Positions 8,904 through 18,045 of a stretch of 63,514 nt of DNA are shown here, one piece after another. The notes beneath the pieces were generated by a model, which ran no database searches, was not told the DNA's origin, and saw nothing but the letters and a program-made list of their open reading frames with translations. Every line of letters begins with the position of its first letter. The stretch's first letter is position 1. The position numbers and the translations under genes were made by a program. Source of the DNA: Deltaproteobacteria bacterium (GTDB lineage Bacteria; Desulfobacterota; Binatia; UBA9968); assembly GCA_016210115.1 (NCBI GenBank), contig JACQUW010000044.1:1-63514 (forward strand), given 5' to 3'.

Positions 8904-10313
8904 TCCCCCCATCCTTTCCTTTTCAATCCCCCCTTCCCGACCTTCCCCCTCAAGGGGGGAAGGAGCTAAGACCGATGCAAAATCGTTGCTACGAGTTGAT
9001 TGCGACACCAGTTTTTCTCCTCCCCCCTTGCGGGGGAGGATTAAGGTGGGGGGGGATTGCTCGCTCACGGCTTTCCCTCTCCCACAAGCAGAGACGGAAT
9101 TTCTCAAAACACTCTCACATACCGCGCGGAATTCATTGGCCTTGTCGCGCCAGCCGAAGGCGAGAGCTCGCTCTCTCCCCGCGTGCCCCATCCGGCTGGC
9201 AAGGCGTTCGTCTTCGAGCAGGCGAGTAATCGAGTGAGCCACAGTCTCTATGGATTCGCCATTTATCAGGATACCGGTCTTACCGTCGACAATCGCGTCG
9301 GGAACCCCTCCCGCATTTCCCCCTATGACAGCTTTCCCGCACGCGTTCGCTTCGAGAAAAACCAAACCGAATCCCTCAGTATCTCCATTCTCGAGTGTTC
9401 GGTTCGGCATCACGAACAGGTCGGCGGTACGGTAATACTTGGCCAGCTCTTCGGCCGGCACCACGCCTGTGAAGAAAACTCGCTCTTCCAGACCCATTTC
9501 CCGAGCCAGAGATCGCAGCCGGCCCGTGTCGCTCCCCTCGCCTACAATCATATAGACGGTGCCGGGATGGGCCCCAAGTACGCGAGGCAAGGCCCGTATC
9601 ACCGCCTCATGCCCCTTGCGCCTTTCCACTCGTCCCACCGTAAGCAAAATCTTCTTACCTTCAATGCCGTAACGCTTCAGAATTTCTCCGTCCTTAGGAC
9701 CAGGCGTGAAACGGTCAATATCCACTCCGTTGGTAATTAGATGAACTCGGTCCTCAGGAACGCCTCGACGAAGAACCTCCGTTCGGGTGAAATGGCTTAC
9801 GGCTATGACAGCCTCTGCTTGGCGAAGCGCCGGCAGGGCTCCACGACTGTAGAAGCGCAAAGGCTTTTCCGCCATCAGCTCTTCACCGTGAATGTAATGG
9901 ATGCAGGGTATACCCCGAAGCCTTCGGAGCATCCGCCCGAGCCAGGCGAGCGCAAATAGTTCGCCGAGGCAAACGATATCCACCTTTTCCTCGCGCACCG
10001 TCTGCAGCGCCCTCCTCAAGACCCCAAGCCGCAGCGGAAGATCATGTGAAAGCAGGCGCCAGGCGGACTGAGTCAAATGAGCTGCCGACGGAGGCTGTAC
10101 CAATGGCCGGAGGAGCTCAATGCGCTTCACCCGAAACGGCTGACCCTGATCCGGTGCCTTGCCATTGTTGATGATTCTGTTTCCATCCATATAATGGCGC
10201 CAGGTTGTCAGGACCGTTGCCTCCCCACCTAACTGCCGGCACAGGTTGTAGTAGACAACCGCTGAGCCTCCCGCAATGGGAGGAAAATAACTGGTGATGA
10301 AGAGAACCTTCAT
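8514..10313 (-). CDS. GT4 glycosyltransferase fused to a DUF559 endonuclease-like domain
   Basis: ATG at 10313 (MKVLFITSYFPP) is chosen; the open frame upstream to 10463 is translated repeat. Residues 1-390 or so are a complete GT4 enzyme: GGSAVVYYNLCRQL, the hinge region LLTVGRVERRKGHEAVIRAL, and the E-x7-E type end GDTEGFGLVFLEANACGKAV. Then comes a linker read from two palindromic elements (PPTLILPRKGGGE and APSPLEGEGREGG), followed by a DUF559 domain of about 120 residues. GT4 enzymes normally stop where the linker starts. The fusion therefore looks like loss of the glycosyltransferase stop codon when a repeat-DUF559 unit landed at its 3' end. The glycosyltransferase should be cytoplasmic or membrane-peripheral and act in glycan assembly. 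Whether the fusion is translated in full is unknown. Confidence 0.75.
   Translation of the reverse strand: MKVLFITSYFPPIAGGSAVVYYNLCRQLGGEATVLTTWRHYMDGNRIINNGKAPDQGQPFRVKRIELLRPLVQPPSAAHLTQSAWRLLSHDLPLRLGVLRRALQTVREEKVDIVCLGELFALAWLGRMLRRLRGIPCIHYIHGEELMAEKPLRFYSRGALPALRQAEAVIAVSHFTRTEVLRRGVPEDRVHLITNGVDIDRFTPGPKDGEILKRYGIEGKKILLTVGRVERRKGHEAVIRALPRVLGAHPGTVYMIVGEGSDTGRLRSLAREMGLEERVFFTGVVPAEELAKYYRTADLFVMPNRTLENGDTEGFGLVFLEANACGKAVIGGNAGGVPDAIVDGKTGILINGESIETVAHSITRLLEDERLASRMGHAGRERALAFGWRDKANEFRAVCESVLRNSVSACGRGKAVSEQSPPTLILPRKGGGEKLVSQSTRSNDFASVLAPSPLEGEGREGGIEKERMGGMNRVRARRLRKNPTETERALWQHLRLRQIGGHKFRRQQPLGRYIVDFVCLEKHLVVEVDGGQHGEQAQAAHDAERSAWLEQEGFRVLRFWDNEVLREIGNVKEVIWKALGGGLDSPHLDPPPQGGRRYE
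8524..8560 (+). repeat. G/C-rich palindromic element overlapping the DUF559 3' end
   Basis: CTCCTCCCCCCTTGCGGGGG plus AGGATCAAGGTGGGGGG. On the minus strand it encodes the last residues of the fusion protein (SPHLDPPPQGGRRYE). Confidence 0.8.
8904..8963 (-). repeat. G/C-rich palindromic element, imperfect double
   Basis: CCCCCCATCCTTTCCTTTTC, then AATCCCCCCTTCCCGACCTT and CCCCCTCAAGGGGGGAAGG. It encodes the APSPLEGEGREGG linker and the first residues before the DUF559 ATG. It is inverted relative to the copy at 9017-9056. Confidence 0.75.
9017..9056 (+). repeat. G/C-rich palindromic element at the GT4/DUF559 junction
   Basis: CTCCTCCCCCCTTGCGGGGG then AGGATTAAGGTGGGGGGG. Encodes PPTLILPRKGGGE on the minus strand, immediately after the last conserved helix of the glycosyltransferase. 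Confidence 0.8.
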
Positions 10314-10504
10314 GCTTCCTTGAGGACCGAGGACCGGTGACGGCTGACCAAGGGGTGAGAGTTCAGGGTGGAGAGTACGCTCGGGGCATAGCGCATGGAG
10401 CGTTGGCCCTAGCTGCCGGAGTTCTGTAGCATCTGGTTTTTTCTGCCAGCTGCGAGCCGCCACCTGCCCACTGGTTTCTGCTCTTTGCTATCTTGTACTT
10501 TCTG
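10314..10504. repeat. composite repeat tract (words D, C, A, B)
   Basis: Order D (GAGGACCGGTGACGGCTGACC), C (GTGAGAGTTCAGGGTGGAGAG), A (GGGGCATAGCGCATGGAGCG), then reversed B (GCCAGCTGCGAGCCGCCACC). It is the same order as at 20.4 kb. B words continue into the SGNH gene, giving its tail. No gene in the gap. Confidence 0.75.
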
Positions 10505-11914
10505 CTAACTGCCTGCTGCTCGCTGCCAGCTGATCTTGCCAGCAGCCGCCTGCCCGCTGGCCTCTGCTTTTAGCAGATAACCTTTAATTTCCGCGGCAAT
10601 CATCCTGTTGCCCTCCGCGTTGTAGTGCCCCGGAAGCTCGAAGGGGAAGAAGACCCGGGGGTTAGGAAAGCGCCTAAAGGCGAGATCCATATCTAAAACA
10701 TTAACCCCTAATCCACGGACGAGCTCAATCATTTTCTCCTTCATAATCGCGCCGGAGCTTCTTTGATCGTTATATCGACCAAACTCAGGAAGATAAACGA
10801 AAACAAGCTCTCCGCCTCTTCCTTGGACAAACAACTTTGCCTTTGCGAGGATTTCCCGGAGCACGACGAGATCAAACTCCTCCATCGCCTCTTTCTTGGA
10901 GAATGCTGCGGCCGAGTTCTTTAAGTGCGCTTTGATATTCGGAAGCCGCAACAGCTCCAAAGGGCCTTTAGGCATTATCTCCAACTGCTGCAATCCTTTT
11001 CTTTCCTGAAATCTCTTTTCCACGAAAGCCGTGAGCTCGCGGTTGATCGCGTCCTTGTTAGCCACGATGTTCTGCGAAAAGGGCTTCTCGGCCAAATATC
11101 GCCCCAACAGTGCATCGCTTTTCTCTTCCCACAGCTCTTTCAGGTCGTTCCCCTCGTAGTACATCCAGAAAACGTACCGCAATCGTTTTTCGGTAAGATA
11201 TTCCTCAAGTGTTGCCAGCTCGATCAACGGGCCATTCCCACCGATTCCAAGATTCAGAGTGTGGGACAAATGCTCCCTCACCCGATCGACGAAGCCTTCG
11301 GCTTTAAAAACACAGTTTCCTTGCGTGAAAGAATCACCGACAAATACTGCATCGATTACCGGCGCGCTCCACGAGCCTGTCGGATTATTGAAGCCGTATT
11401 CGTCCGAGAAGTAGTCCACGTAAGTCCCCGATTCGTTGCACATGAGCGTTTTGACGCCTGCTATGCCGGATAACGGAAGCACGGGCTTCCCGTTCACCAT
11501 TAGGTACCGGTTTAGAAAAGAGCCGGGGTGGACCGTCGGATAGTACCTCTCTCCCCTCCTTCTGAAATTTTCAACGACTTCGAATCTGTCTCTCACATCG
11601 AAATCGATATCGTTTCGCGCCGCGATCATCCGCCTCTGCTGGTCGAGATCAGCGGTCGAGACCAAGAAGCCCAAGGAAAGCTCCACGATGAGGACAGAAC
11701 CCGAAAGCGATATCAAAAAACCAACCAGATTGCGCTTGAAGTTCGGGCTCCGATTCAACGAGAATGCCAGGACAACCGCGACAGAGAAAAAGAGCAGACA
11801 CAAGGAAGCATTGGCATAATCCCGGTAGGCATGAAATTTAACGATGGATTCCGAGAACTGCCAGCCAGCGAAGAGAATGAAAATTCCCAGGACGAGGTTG
11901 ATCGCTTTTGTCAC
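10505..11914 (-). CDS. Membrane-anchored SGNH/GDSL-type hydrolase or acyltransferase-like protein
   Basis: 469 residues. Three hydrophobic segments near the N-terminus (about 5-20, 38-55 and 63-90) place a globular domain outside the membrane. SGNH blocks are present: GDSFTQG (nucleophile Ser), GIGGNG, YYEGND and a C-terminal GHYNAEGN with the catalytic His. Such proteins modify cell-surface glycans, commonly as O-acyl esterases or transferases; the substrate is not predictable. The ATG overlaps the carB stop (ATGA), so translation is coupled to carB. A related SGNH protein lies on the other side of carAB. The last 21 residues or so (GQAAAGKISWQRAAGS) come from word B repeats. Confidence 0.8.
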   Translation of the reverse strand: MTKAINLVLGIFILFAGWQFSESIVKFHAYRDYANASLCLLFFSVAVVLAFSLNRSPNFKRNLVGFLISLSGSVLIVELSLGFLVSTADLDQQRRMIAARNDIDFDVRDRFEVVENFRRRGERYYPTVHPGSFLNRYLMVNGKPVLPLSGIAGVKTLMCNESGTYVDYFSDEYGFNNPTGSWSAPVIDAVFVGDSFTQGNCVFKAEGFVDRVREHLSHTLNLGIGGNGPLIELATLEEYLTEKRLRYVFWMYYEGNDLKELWEEKSDALLGRYLAEKPFSQNIVANKDAINRELTAFVEKRFQERKGLQQLEIMPKGPLELLRLPNIKAHLKNSAAAFSKKEAMEEFDLVVLREILAKAKLFVQGRGGELVFVYLPEFGRYNDQRSSGAIMKEKMIELVRGLGVNVLDMDLAFRRFPNPRVFFPFELPGHYNAEGNRMIAAEIKGYLLKAEASGQAAAGKISWQRAAGS

Positions 11915-14900
11915 GGGACTAACAAGCTGTTGAAAAAAGCTTCGGACACCGTTCGAGAAAGCTCAGGTCGAACGGACCGGATCTCCGAGGGAAAAACTGA
12001 CCTCTCGTATTCAGCCCAGCTTTTGATCTCTAGTTCTTCGAGCCGTTTATGAGCGATGGCCTCCACAAATCGCTGCGCCAGTTGACTGTTCGTGATCAAT
12101 GGAATGCCAAAGTCAACCGCCTGGCGTCGGATGATGTAATCATTCGTGAGCTCTTCTTCGTGATAATTTTTCGGGATGTTGATGACGAGATCTACTTTTC
12201 TCTGCATCAGGAATTCAATAGCGTTAGGACTTTGCTTCTCTAACGGCCAGCGCAGCACGGTGGCGGCGATGCCATTCGCCTGCAAAAATTCCGCGGTCCC
12301 TCTCGTGGCGTACAGGCAAATTCCAAGATCGCGAAGCAGTTTTGCGCTGCCCAGGAAAGCAGCCTTGTTTTCGACCGGCCCGGTCGAAAGGAGCACGCTT
12401 CGCACCGGCAGATGATAGCCCACGGCCAACAGGGCTTTCAGGAATGCCTCATCAAAGTCGGCGCCCAGACAACCCACCTCACCGGTCGAAGCCATCTCCA
12501 CGCCCAGTGTGGGGTCGGCGCCATCCAATCGCATAAACGAGAACTGGGGCGCCTTGACACCGACATATTCTAAGTCCCAAGCAGATCCGTTGAGCTTCGG
12601 CACCGCCTGTCCCATGACGACCCTGGTCGCCATATCAATAAAGTTGACTTTCAAAACCTTCGACACGAAGGGAAAGCTACGGGAGGCCCGCAGATTGCAT
12701 TCGATAACCTTGACTTCGTTGCCCTTGGCAATAAACTGAATGTTGAATGGCCCGTGGATTTTGAGAGCCTCAGCGATTTTCGCCGTGATTTTCCTGATCC
12801 GGCGCATGGTTTCGAGATAGGTTCGTTGAGGAGGAAGCACCAGAGTGGCATCGCCGGAATGCACGCCGGCGTTTTCGACGTGCTCGGAAATGGCCGATGC
12901 CACCAACTCCCCATGACAGGCCACCGCGTCGATTTCCAGCTCTTTTGCGTTCTCCACAAATTTGCTCATCACGACCGGATATCTCTCGGATACATCGGTG
13001 GCTTTTTTTAAGAACTTGGTAAGCTCGATATCGTTTGAGGCAACGGCCATGGCTGCGCCACTCAGGACATAAGAGGGGCGCACCAAAACTGGGTACTGCA
13101 CCCTCTGGGCAAACGCTTTGGCCTCCTCCAGGCTGGTCAACTCCTGCCATTCGGGCTGGTCTATCCCAAGCTGGTTCAGCAGTTGAGAGAATTTGTGCCG
13201 GTTTTCAGCGGTGTCAACGGATAACGGCGAGGTGCCGAGAACGTTCACACCGGCTTCGTGGAGCTGCATCGCCAGCTTGTTGGGAATCTGGCCGCCTACT
13301 GAAATAATGATGCCTATCGGCTTCTCTTGCTCCCAGATATCTAAAACGGTTTCCAGGCTCAGCTCCTCGAAGTAGAGTCTGTCGCATTCATTATAGTCCG
13401 TACTGACCGTCTCCGGGTTAGAATTGATGATGATCGGAGCATAACCCAGCTCTCGCAATGTCAAAGCGGTATTCACGCAACACCAATCGAACTCCACAGA
13501 GCTGCCGATGCGGTAGGCTCCGGAGCCCAGGACAATCACCGACTTGGTCGCGTTGGCAACAATATCGTTCTCCTGGCCATTGTAAGTGAGATAAAGATAG
13601 TTGGTTTGTGCCGGATACTCGGCTGCCAGAGTGTCAATCTGCCTCACCCGGGGAACGATGCTCAGGGCTTGGCGCTGTGTCCGAATCCGCTCCTCCCGAA
13701 AACCCATAAGCGCGCCCATCTGCCGATCGGAAAAGCCGGCTTGCTTTGCCTCCAGAAGCAGCTTTCGGGAACAACGCCAGCCGCGGGTTGCCCGTATTTT
13801 GCTCTTGATCGCCACAATATTTTCAATCTTGTACAGAAACCATTTGTCAATGTGAGAGAGCTGGTGAATACGGTCGACTGAGCATCCCTGCTTCATAGCT
13901 TGCGCGATAGCAAAGAGACGTTCAGGCGTGGGTTCGCGCAGTTCCCGCTCCAGGTTCGGAAATCGAAAATGATTCTCGGTCAGGTCATCAACCCCGATTT
14001 CCAGCATGCGGACCGCCTTTTGCAAAGCCTCTTCGAATTTTCGACCGATCGCCATTACCTCGCCGACGGACTTCATTGCCGAGCCCACTTTCCTGGACAC
14101 CAGATGAAATTTCTGCAGATCCCATCGGGGAATTTTGACGACGATATAGTCAAGCGCCGGCTCGAAGCATGCCGTAGTCAAGCCAGTGATCGAGTTGCGC
14201 AGATCAGTCAGGCCCATGCCCAGTCCCAGTTTCGCAGCCACAAGCGCCAAAGGATAACCGGTCGCCTTCGAAGCCAGGGCGGAGCTGCGCGAAAGCCGCG
14301 CGTTTACTTCAATCACCCGGTAATCCTGCGAATACGGGTCGAGAGCAAACTGGATGTTGCACTCACCAACGATTCCGAAGTGGCGGACCACCTGAATCGC
14401 GATGCGACGCAACAAGTGATAATCCGTGTTCGTCAGGGTCTGGCTGGGGGCTACAACGATGCTTTCGCCCGTGTGAATCCCCATGGGGTCAAAATTCTCC
14501 ATGTTGCACACGGTCACGGCGTTATCAAAGCGGTCCCGCACAACCTCATATTCCACCTCTTTCCATCCGGCCAAATATTCTTCGATCAGGAGCTGCGAAC
14601 TCTGCGCAAAGGCCTTCGCTGCTCGCTCCATCACTTCGTCAGCATTCGAGCACAGGCCCGAGCCGAGTCCGCCCAAGGCGTACGCTATGCGCAACATCAC
14701 GGGATAGCCGATCGCGTCGGCCGCCTTTGCTGCTTGCTCCACCGAGGTGGCAGTCAAGCTCCTCGGGACCTTAACGTCTATCTCAGCCAGTTTCTTAACG
14801 AACAGGCCTCGATCCTCCGTCTCGCGAATCGCCTGGATCGGCGTGCCGAGCACTCGCACTCCGTAACGGTCAAGAACGGACTCCCGCTCCAGTTCAAAGC

Positions 14901-15189
14901 CGCAGTTGAGCGCCGTCTGCCCGCCGAAGCCAAGCAGGATGCCGTCGGGCATCTCCTTCCGGATTACCCTCTCAACAAAATAGGCGCTGACAGGAAGAAG
15001 ATAGATCTGATCGGCCAGATAATCGGAGGTTTGAATGGTGGCAATGTTAGGATTGACGAGAATCGTCCTGATACCTTCGTCCTTTAGGGCTTTGATCGCC
15101 TGGCTTCCGGAGTAGTCGAACTCGCCGGCCTCGCCGATTTTTAAAGCGCCACTGCCAAGGATAAGGACTTTTTTGAGTCGATCAATCAT
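11911..15189 (-). CDS. carB: Carbamoyl-phosphate synthase large subunit
   Basis: 1092 residues, the normal size. It makes carbamoyl phosphate from bicarbonate, ATP and ammonia channelled from CarA, for pyrimidine and arginine synthesis. The two homologous ATP-grasp halves are visible: the first begins KVLILGSGALKIGEAGEFDYSGSQA with GGQTALNCG and IEVNARLSRSSALASKATGYP; the second begins VIVLGSGAYRIGSSVEFDWC with VIECNLRASRSFPFVSK. The C-terminal MGS-type allosteric domain (LLATGPV-like VLLSTGPVENKAAFLGSA ... VDLVINIPK) is intact. Its start overlaps the carA stop by one base (TGATG) and its stop overlaps the next gene (ATGA), so the four-gene unit is probably one transcript. Finding carAB inside a polysaccharide locus is unusual. 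Confidence 0.97.
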   Translation of the reverse strand: MIDRLKKVLILGSGALKIGEAGEFDYSGSQAIKALKDEGIRTILVNPNIATIQTSDYLADQIYLLPVSAYFVERVIRKEMPDGILLGFGGQTALNCGFELERESVLDRYGVRVLGTPIQAIRETEDRGLFVKKLAEIDVKVPRSLTATSVEQAAKAADAIGYPVMLRIAYALGGLGSGLCSNADEVMERAAKAFAQSSQLLIEEYLAGWKEVEYEVVRDRFDNAVTVCNMENFDPMGIHTGESIVVAPSQTLTNTDYHLLRRIAIQVVRHFGIVGECNIQFALDPYSQDYRVIEVNARLSRSSALASKATGYPLALVAAKLGLGMGLTDLRNSITGLTTACFEPALDYIVVKIPRWDLQKFHLVSRKVGSAMKSVGEVMAIGRKFEEALQKAVRMLEIGVDDLTENHFRFPNLERELREPTPERLFAIAQAMKQGCSVDRIHQLSHIDKWFLYKIENIVAIKSKIRATRGWRCSRKLLLEAKQAGFSDRQMGALMGFREERIRTQRQALSIVPRVRQIDTLAAEYPAQTNYLYLTYNGQENDIVANATKSVIVLGSGAYRIGSSVEFDWCCVNTALTLRELGYAPIIINSNPETVSTDYNECDRLYFEELSLETVLDIWEQEKPIGIIISVGGQIPNKLAMQLHEAGVNVLGTSPLSVDTAENRHKFSQLLNQLGIDQPEWQELTSLEEAKAFAQRVQYPVLVRPSYVLSGAAMAVASNDIELTKFLKKATDVSERYPVVMSKFVENAKELEIDAVACHGELVASAISEHVENAGVHSGDATLVLPPQRTYLETMRRIRKITAKIAEALKIHGPFNIQFIAKGNEVKVIECNLRASRSFPFVSKVLKVNFIDMATRVVMGQAVPKLNGSAWDLEYVGVKAPQFSFMRLDGADPTLGVEMASTGEVGCLGADFDEAFLKALLAVGYHLPVRSVLLSTGPVENKAAFLGSAKLLRDLGICLYATRGTAEFLQANGIAATVLRWPLEKQSPNAIEFLMQRKVDLVINIPKNYHEEELTNDYIIRRQAVDFGIPLITNSQLAQRFVEAIAHKRLEELEIKSWAEYERSVFPSEIRSVRPELSRTVSEAFFNSLLVP

Positions 15190-16259
15190 CAGAGCTGAGC
15201 TATGAAGTCATCGAGAAGAAAAGCTGTGTCGACGGGTCCTGGCGCCGCCTCGGGATGAAACTGGACGCTCATAAAGGGTTGCGAGCGATGGCGGATTCCC
15301 TCATTGGTCCCATCGTTGGCGTTTGTGAACCAGGGTTTCCAGCCGTCGGGAAGCGTTCGCGCGTCCACCGCGTAGCCGTGATTTTGCGACGTAATGTAGC
15401 ACCGCTTTGTCCCGAACTCGACGCAGGGTTGATTCTGACTGCGATGGCCAAATTTCATCTTGTACGTCTCCGCTCCGGCGGCCAAGGCAAGGATCTGGTG
15501 ACCCAGACAAACCCCAAAGATCGGCCGCCCCTTCTCCAGTGCCCGCTGGACATACCCGATCGTCTTCACGCACGTTTTTGGATCCCCGGGTCCGTTGGAA
15601 ATCAGTACGCCATCAAAGTCCTCGTCCAGGAAATCATAATCCCAAGGAACCACAATCACCGTAACACCTCTGGCCACCAATCGGTGGATGAGGCTGTTCT
15701 TGCTCCCACAGTCAATCAGGAATATGCGTTTTTGCCCTCCCGGGAAAACCACACGTTGTCTCGGACTCGTCAGAGAGACTAGATTTTCTTGGTTAGGATC
15801 GGTGAACTCAACATCCTGGCCGTTGATGAGGAGCTTGCCGAGCATACTTCCGTTCTCGCGCAACCGTTGGGTAAGGGCTCTGGTGTCAATTCCTGATACT
15901 CCCGGCACTTCCTGTTCATGGAGCCAGGTCCCAAGGCTTTTCGTCGCGCTCCAATGGCTATGCTCTGAGGCCGCTTCGGAAACGACCAGGCCTGCGATTT
16001 GCACCTTATCCGACTCAAATGCCGCCTCAAAGCCGTTGACGGTAATAGACCGGGGCACGCCATAATTTCCTATTAGTGGATAGGTGAGGACCAGGATCTG
16101 CCCCTTATAAGAAGGATCGGTAAGCGCCTCGGGATATCCCACCATCCCGGTATTGAACACGACCTCGCCGGCGACCGCTTTGGGAAAGCCGAATGCGCGG
16201 CCCTCAAAGACAGCGCCGTCTTCGAGTAGGAGACGGCTTTTTCGGATCCTTCTTGCCAT
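15189..16259 (-). CDS. carA: Carbamoyl-phosphate synthase small subunit (glutamine amidotransferase)
   Basis: Starting at ATG 16259 (MARRIRKSRLLLEDGAVFEG) gives 356 residues, close to the usual 360-380; the longer frame to 16403 overlaps the preceding gene and adds a non-conserved Arg-rich leader. The CarA-specific N-terminal domain (FGFPKAVAGEVVFNTGMVGY, GQILVLTYPLIGNYG) is followed by a class I glutaminase. That domain has GVCLGHQILALA with the nucleophile Cys, the oxyanion SNGPGDPK, and the His-Glu pair MSVQFHPEAAPGP. It releases ammonia from glutamine for CarB. It lies 77 bp after the upstream SGNH gene and overlaps carB by one base. Confidence 0.95.
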   Translation of the reverse strand: MARRIRKSRLLLEDGAVFEGRAFGFPKAVAGEVVFNTGMVGYPEALTDPSYKGQILVLTYPLIGNYGVPRSITVNGFEAAFESDKVQIAGLVVSEAASEHSHWSATKSLGTWLHEQEVPGVSGIDTRALTQRLRENGSMLGKLLINGQDVEFTDPNQENLVSLTSPRQRVVFPGGQKRIFLIDCGSKNSLIHRLVARGVTVIVVPWDYDFLDEDFDGVLISNGPGDPKTCVKTIGYVQRALEKGRPIFGVCLGHQILALAAGAETYKMKFGHRSQNQPCVEFGTKRCYITSQNHGYAVDARTLPDGWKPWFTNANDGTNEGIRHRSQPFMSVQFHPEAAPGPVDTAFLLDDFIAQL

Positions 16260-16335
16260 AGTCTTTCGAGTTTCCCTACGCCTGTCTTCTCTAGTGGGGT
16301 TCTGGATCGGCTTAGCGCGTACCCTAATCTTAATG

Positions 16336-17628
16336 TTAGATCCCACGCTCGACGACTCCCTGAAAAAATTCCGCCACGGCCTCAGCGACTCCCTGACTCC
16401 CACGATCGGTTAAATGCACGTGATCCAGGAATAACTCGCTCTGTCCGGAAAATAATCGGGCAAGATCCAGCATAGGGGCATTCTTTTCTTTGGAGACGGC
16501 ATAAACCGCAGCATCCGTTTCCTCGAATGCCTGGTAGAGCGCCTTGTGCGTGAGCAACGAATAGGCGTATACGATGCGGGCCTTCTCTTCGTCTGAATTG
16601 TTCAGTGAAACCAGTCGGGGCTGGGTGAAAAGAATCGGTATCGCACCAATGTTCCGAGCTACATCAACGAAGTTCTTAAGATTCAGCTTGTATTGCTCCA
16701 CGCCCCATCGAGGGAAAGAGTCTGCATACTGACCTTCAGGAAGACGACCCTCAGCGCCGAACGGTTTCCCAAAGATCGCAGGTATCGATTTTAGCCTTAA
16801 ATATATCTGCGACTGATCCAAAAGGTCCGAAAACCACGAGGGAGGATAGCCTTGGTGCGTTGGCCTGGTGAGCGGTCTCATGGTTTTTAGGGGAGTTCGT
16901 TCAGGGCTGACCGTGCGAAAATATTTCATGTCGTTCCAGGCTTCACAAACAACGACGTAATCCGGTTTAAAGTAGTGGACTTCAGAATACAGCCGGCCAA
17001 TAAAATCGAAGGTTGTGTGTCCCGGAACTCCCGCATTGATGACCCTGACGTTTTTGTGTCCTTTGTTTTGCAGGATCTCCTGGATCCGATGCGGCCAGTC
17101 TTTGCCTAATGGCGATTCATCATTGAAAACAAACGACCCTCCCAGAATCACAATCCGGATCTCCCCCCCGGGCTTCTCAACGGGGAATTCTTCTCCGCGA
17201 TATCCGTTTCGAATAGTCAGTCTGGGCGATCCGTCTTTGCCCTTGATGTTCTGGTCGAAACTTGCAAGGCGATGAATCGAAAATGCCGAGGGCTCATACG
17301 CGACTGACCTCTCCAACATACCCCGCGTTGTATTGGTCATCGGGAAAATCCGAAGAACGGATTCGGAAAGGAATACCATGAATGCCAGCGAGACTGCCGA
17401 AAGGACTAGATTTTTGAGCTGGAGTGAAGATCTGTATTGGATGATGAGAAAGCCCGCCAGCAGGCAGAGACTATCAAAAACCCAAATCGCGATCCTGTTT
17501 AGAAGCGACGGCGCGTCGTTGTCGCCTAGGAAGATGCTCAGCAGCCATTCATTACAAAAGATGCCGACAGCTATGAGAAACGTCCCCAAAACTAGGAGCG
17601 TCTTCTCGTCTTTAGAATGCCCGTTCAT
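16336..17628 (-). CDS. Membrane-anchored SGNH/GDSL-type protein
   Basis: 430 residues with three N-terminal hydrophobic segments (about 10-30, 45-62 and 73-92). A large domain follows with SGNH features: VILGGSFVFND (variant of the GDS block), NAGVPGHTTFDF, VVVCEAWNDMK and LFLDHVHLTDRG carrying the D-x-x-H pair. It is the counterpart of the SGNH protein beyond carB, with low overall identity. Probable role: acyl removal or transfer on exported glycan, on the outer face of the inner membrane; inferred. It is the first gene of the SGNH-carA-carB-SGNH unit. Upstream is a long repeat tract. Confidence 0.75.
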   Translation of the reverse strand: MNGHSKDEKTLLVLGTFLIAVGIFCNEWLLSIFLGDNDAPSLLNRIAIWVFDSLCLLAGFLIIQYRSSLQLKNLVLSAVSLAFMVFLSESVLRIFPMTNTTRGMLERSVAYEPSAFSIHRLASFDQNIKGKDGSPRLTIRNGYRGEEFPVEKPGGEIRIVILGGSFVFNDESPLGKDWPHRIQEILQNKGHKNVRVINAGVPGHTTFDFIGRLYSEVHYFKPDYVVVCEAWNDMKYFRTVSPERTPLKTMRPLTRPTHQGYPPSWFSDLLDQSQIYLRLKSIPAIFGKPFGAEGRLPEGQYADSFPRWGVEQYKLNLKNFVDVARNIGAIPILFTQPRLVSLNNSDEEKARIVYAYSLLTHKALYQAFEETDAAVYAVSKEKNAPMLDLARLFSGQSELFLDHVHLTDRGSQGVAEAVAEFFQGVVERGI

Positions 17629-17636
17629 ATCGTCTT

Positions 17637-18045
17637 AAACTGCCTTGAAGAGTTGAGGTTGAGAGTTAAGAGTTGAGGGCCGGTCCCCAGTGGCAAAGGG
17701 CATGGCGCATAGCGCTTAGGTTCTACACGCTCTGCTCTTTACCCTATGCCCTTTGCTATCTTTCTGTTCTGCCGCCTGCCAGCTGGTTCCTGTTTTTTGC
17801 TCTCTACTCTCTGCTCTATGCGCTTTGCTCTTTGCTCTCTCGCGTTCTGCCTGCTGCCAACTGCCCCCCGCCTTCTGGTTCGCTTTGCTCTCTGCCTCTG
17901 CCCTATGCGCTATGCTATCTTTGTGTTCTACCGCCTGCTTGCTGCCTGCTGGTTGCTTTTCCTAGCTCTCTGCACTATGCGCTTTGCTGTCTTTCATTCT
18001 GCCTGCTGCCGGCTGCTGCCTGCCAGCTGCTTTTTTGCTGTTTTC
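17637..18045. repeat. composite repeat tract, at least four tandem A+B units
   Basis: Starts with word C (GAGTTGAGGTTGAGAGTTAA), a short D (GGCCGGTCCCCAG) and A (GGGCATGGCGCATAGCGC). After that comes a reversed array of units of roughly 85-100 bp: A (CTATGCGCTTTGCTCTTTGC), a connector like TCTTTCTGTTCTGCC, B (GCCTGCTGCCAGCTGCC type) and a T-run. The array enters the 3' end of the methyltransferase gene and encodes its last 25 residues. No gene in the 333-bp gap itself. Confidence 0.8.

Noticed and set aside
13900..15087. 395-codon plus-strand frame
   Set aside because: Exactly antisense to the first half of carB; a coding shadow.
16260..16403. N-terminal extension of carA
   Set aside because: Overlaps the preceding SGNH gene, is Arg-rich and unlike CarA; the ATG at 16259 fits the family.
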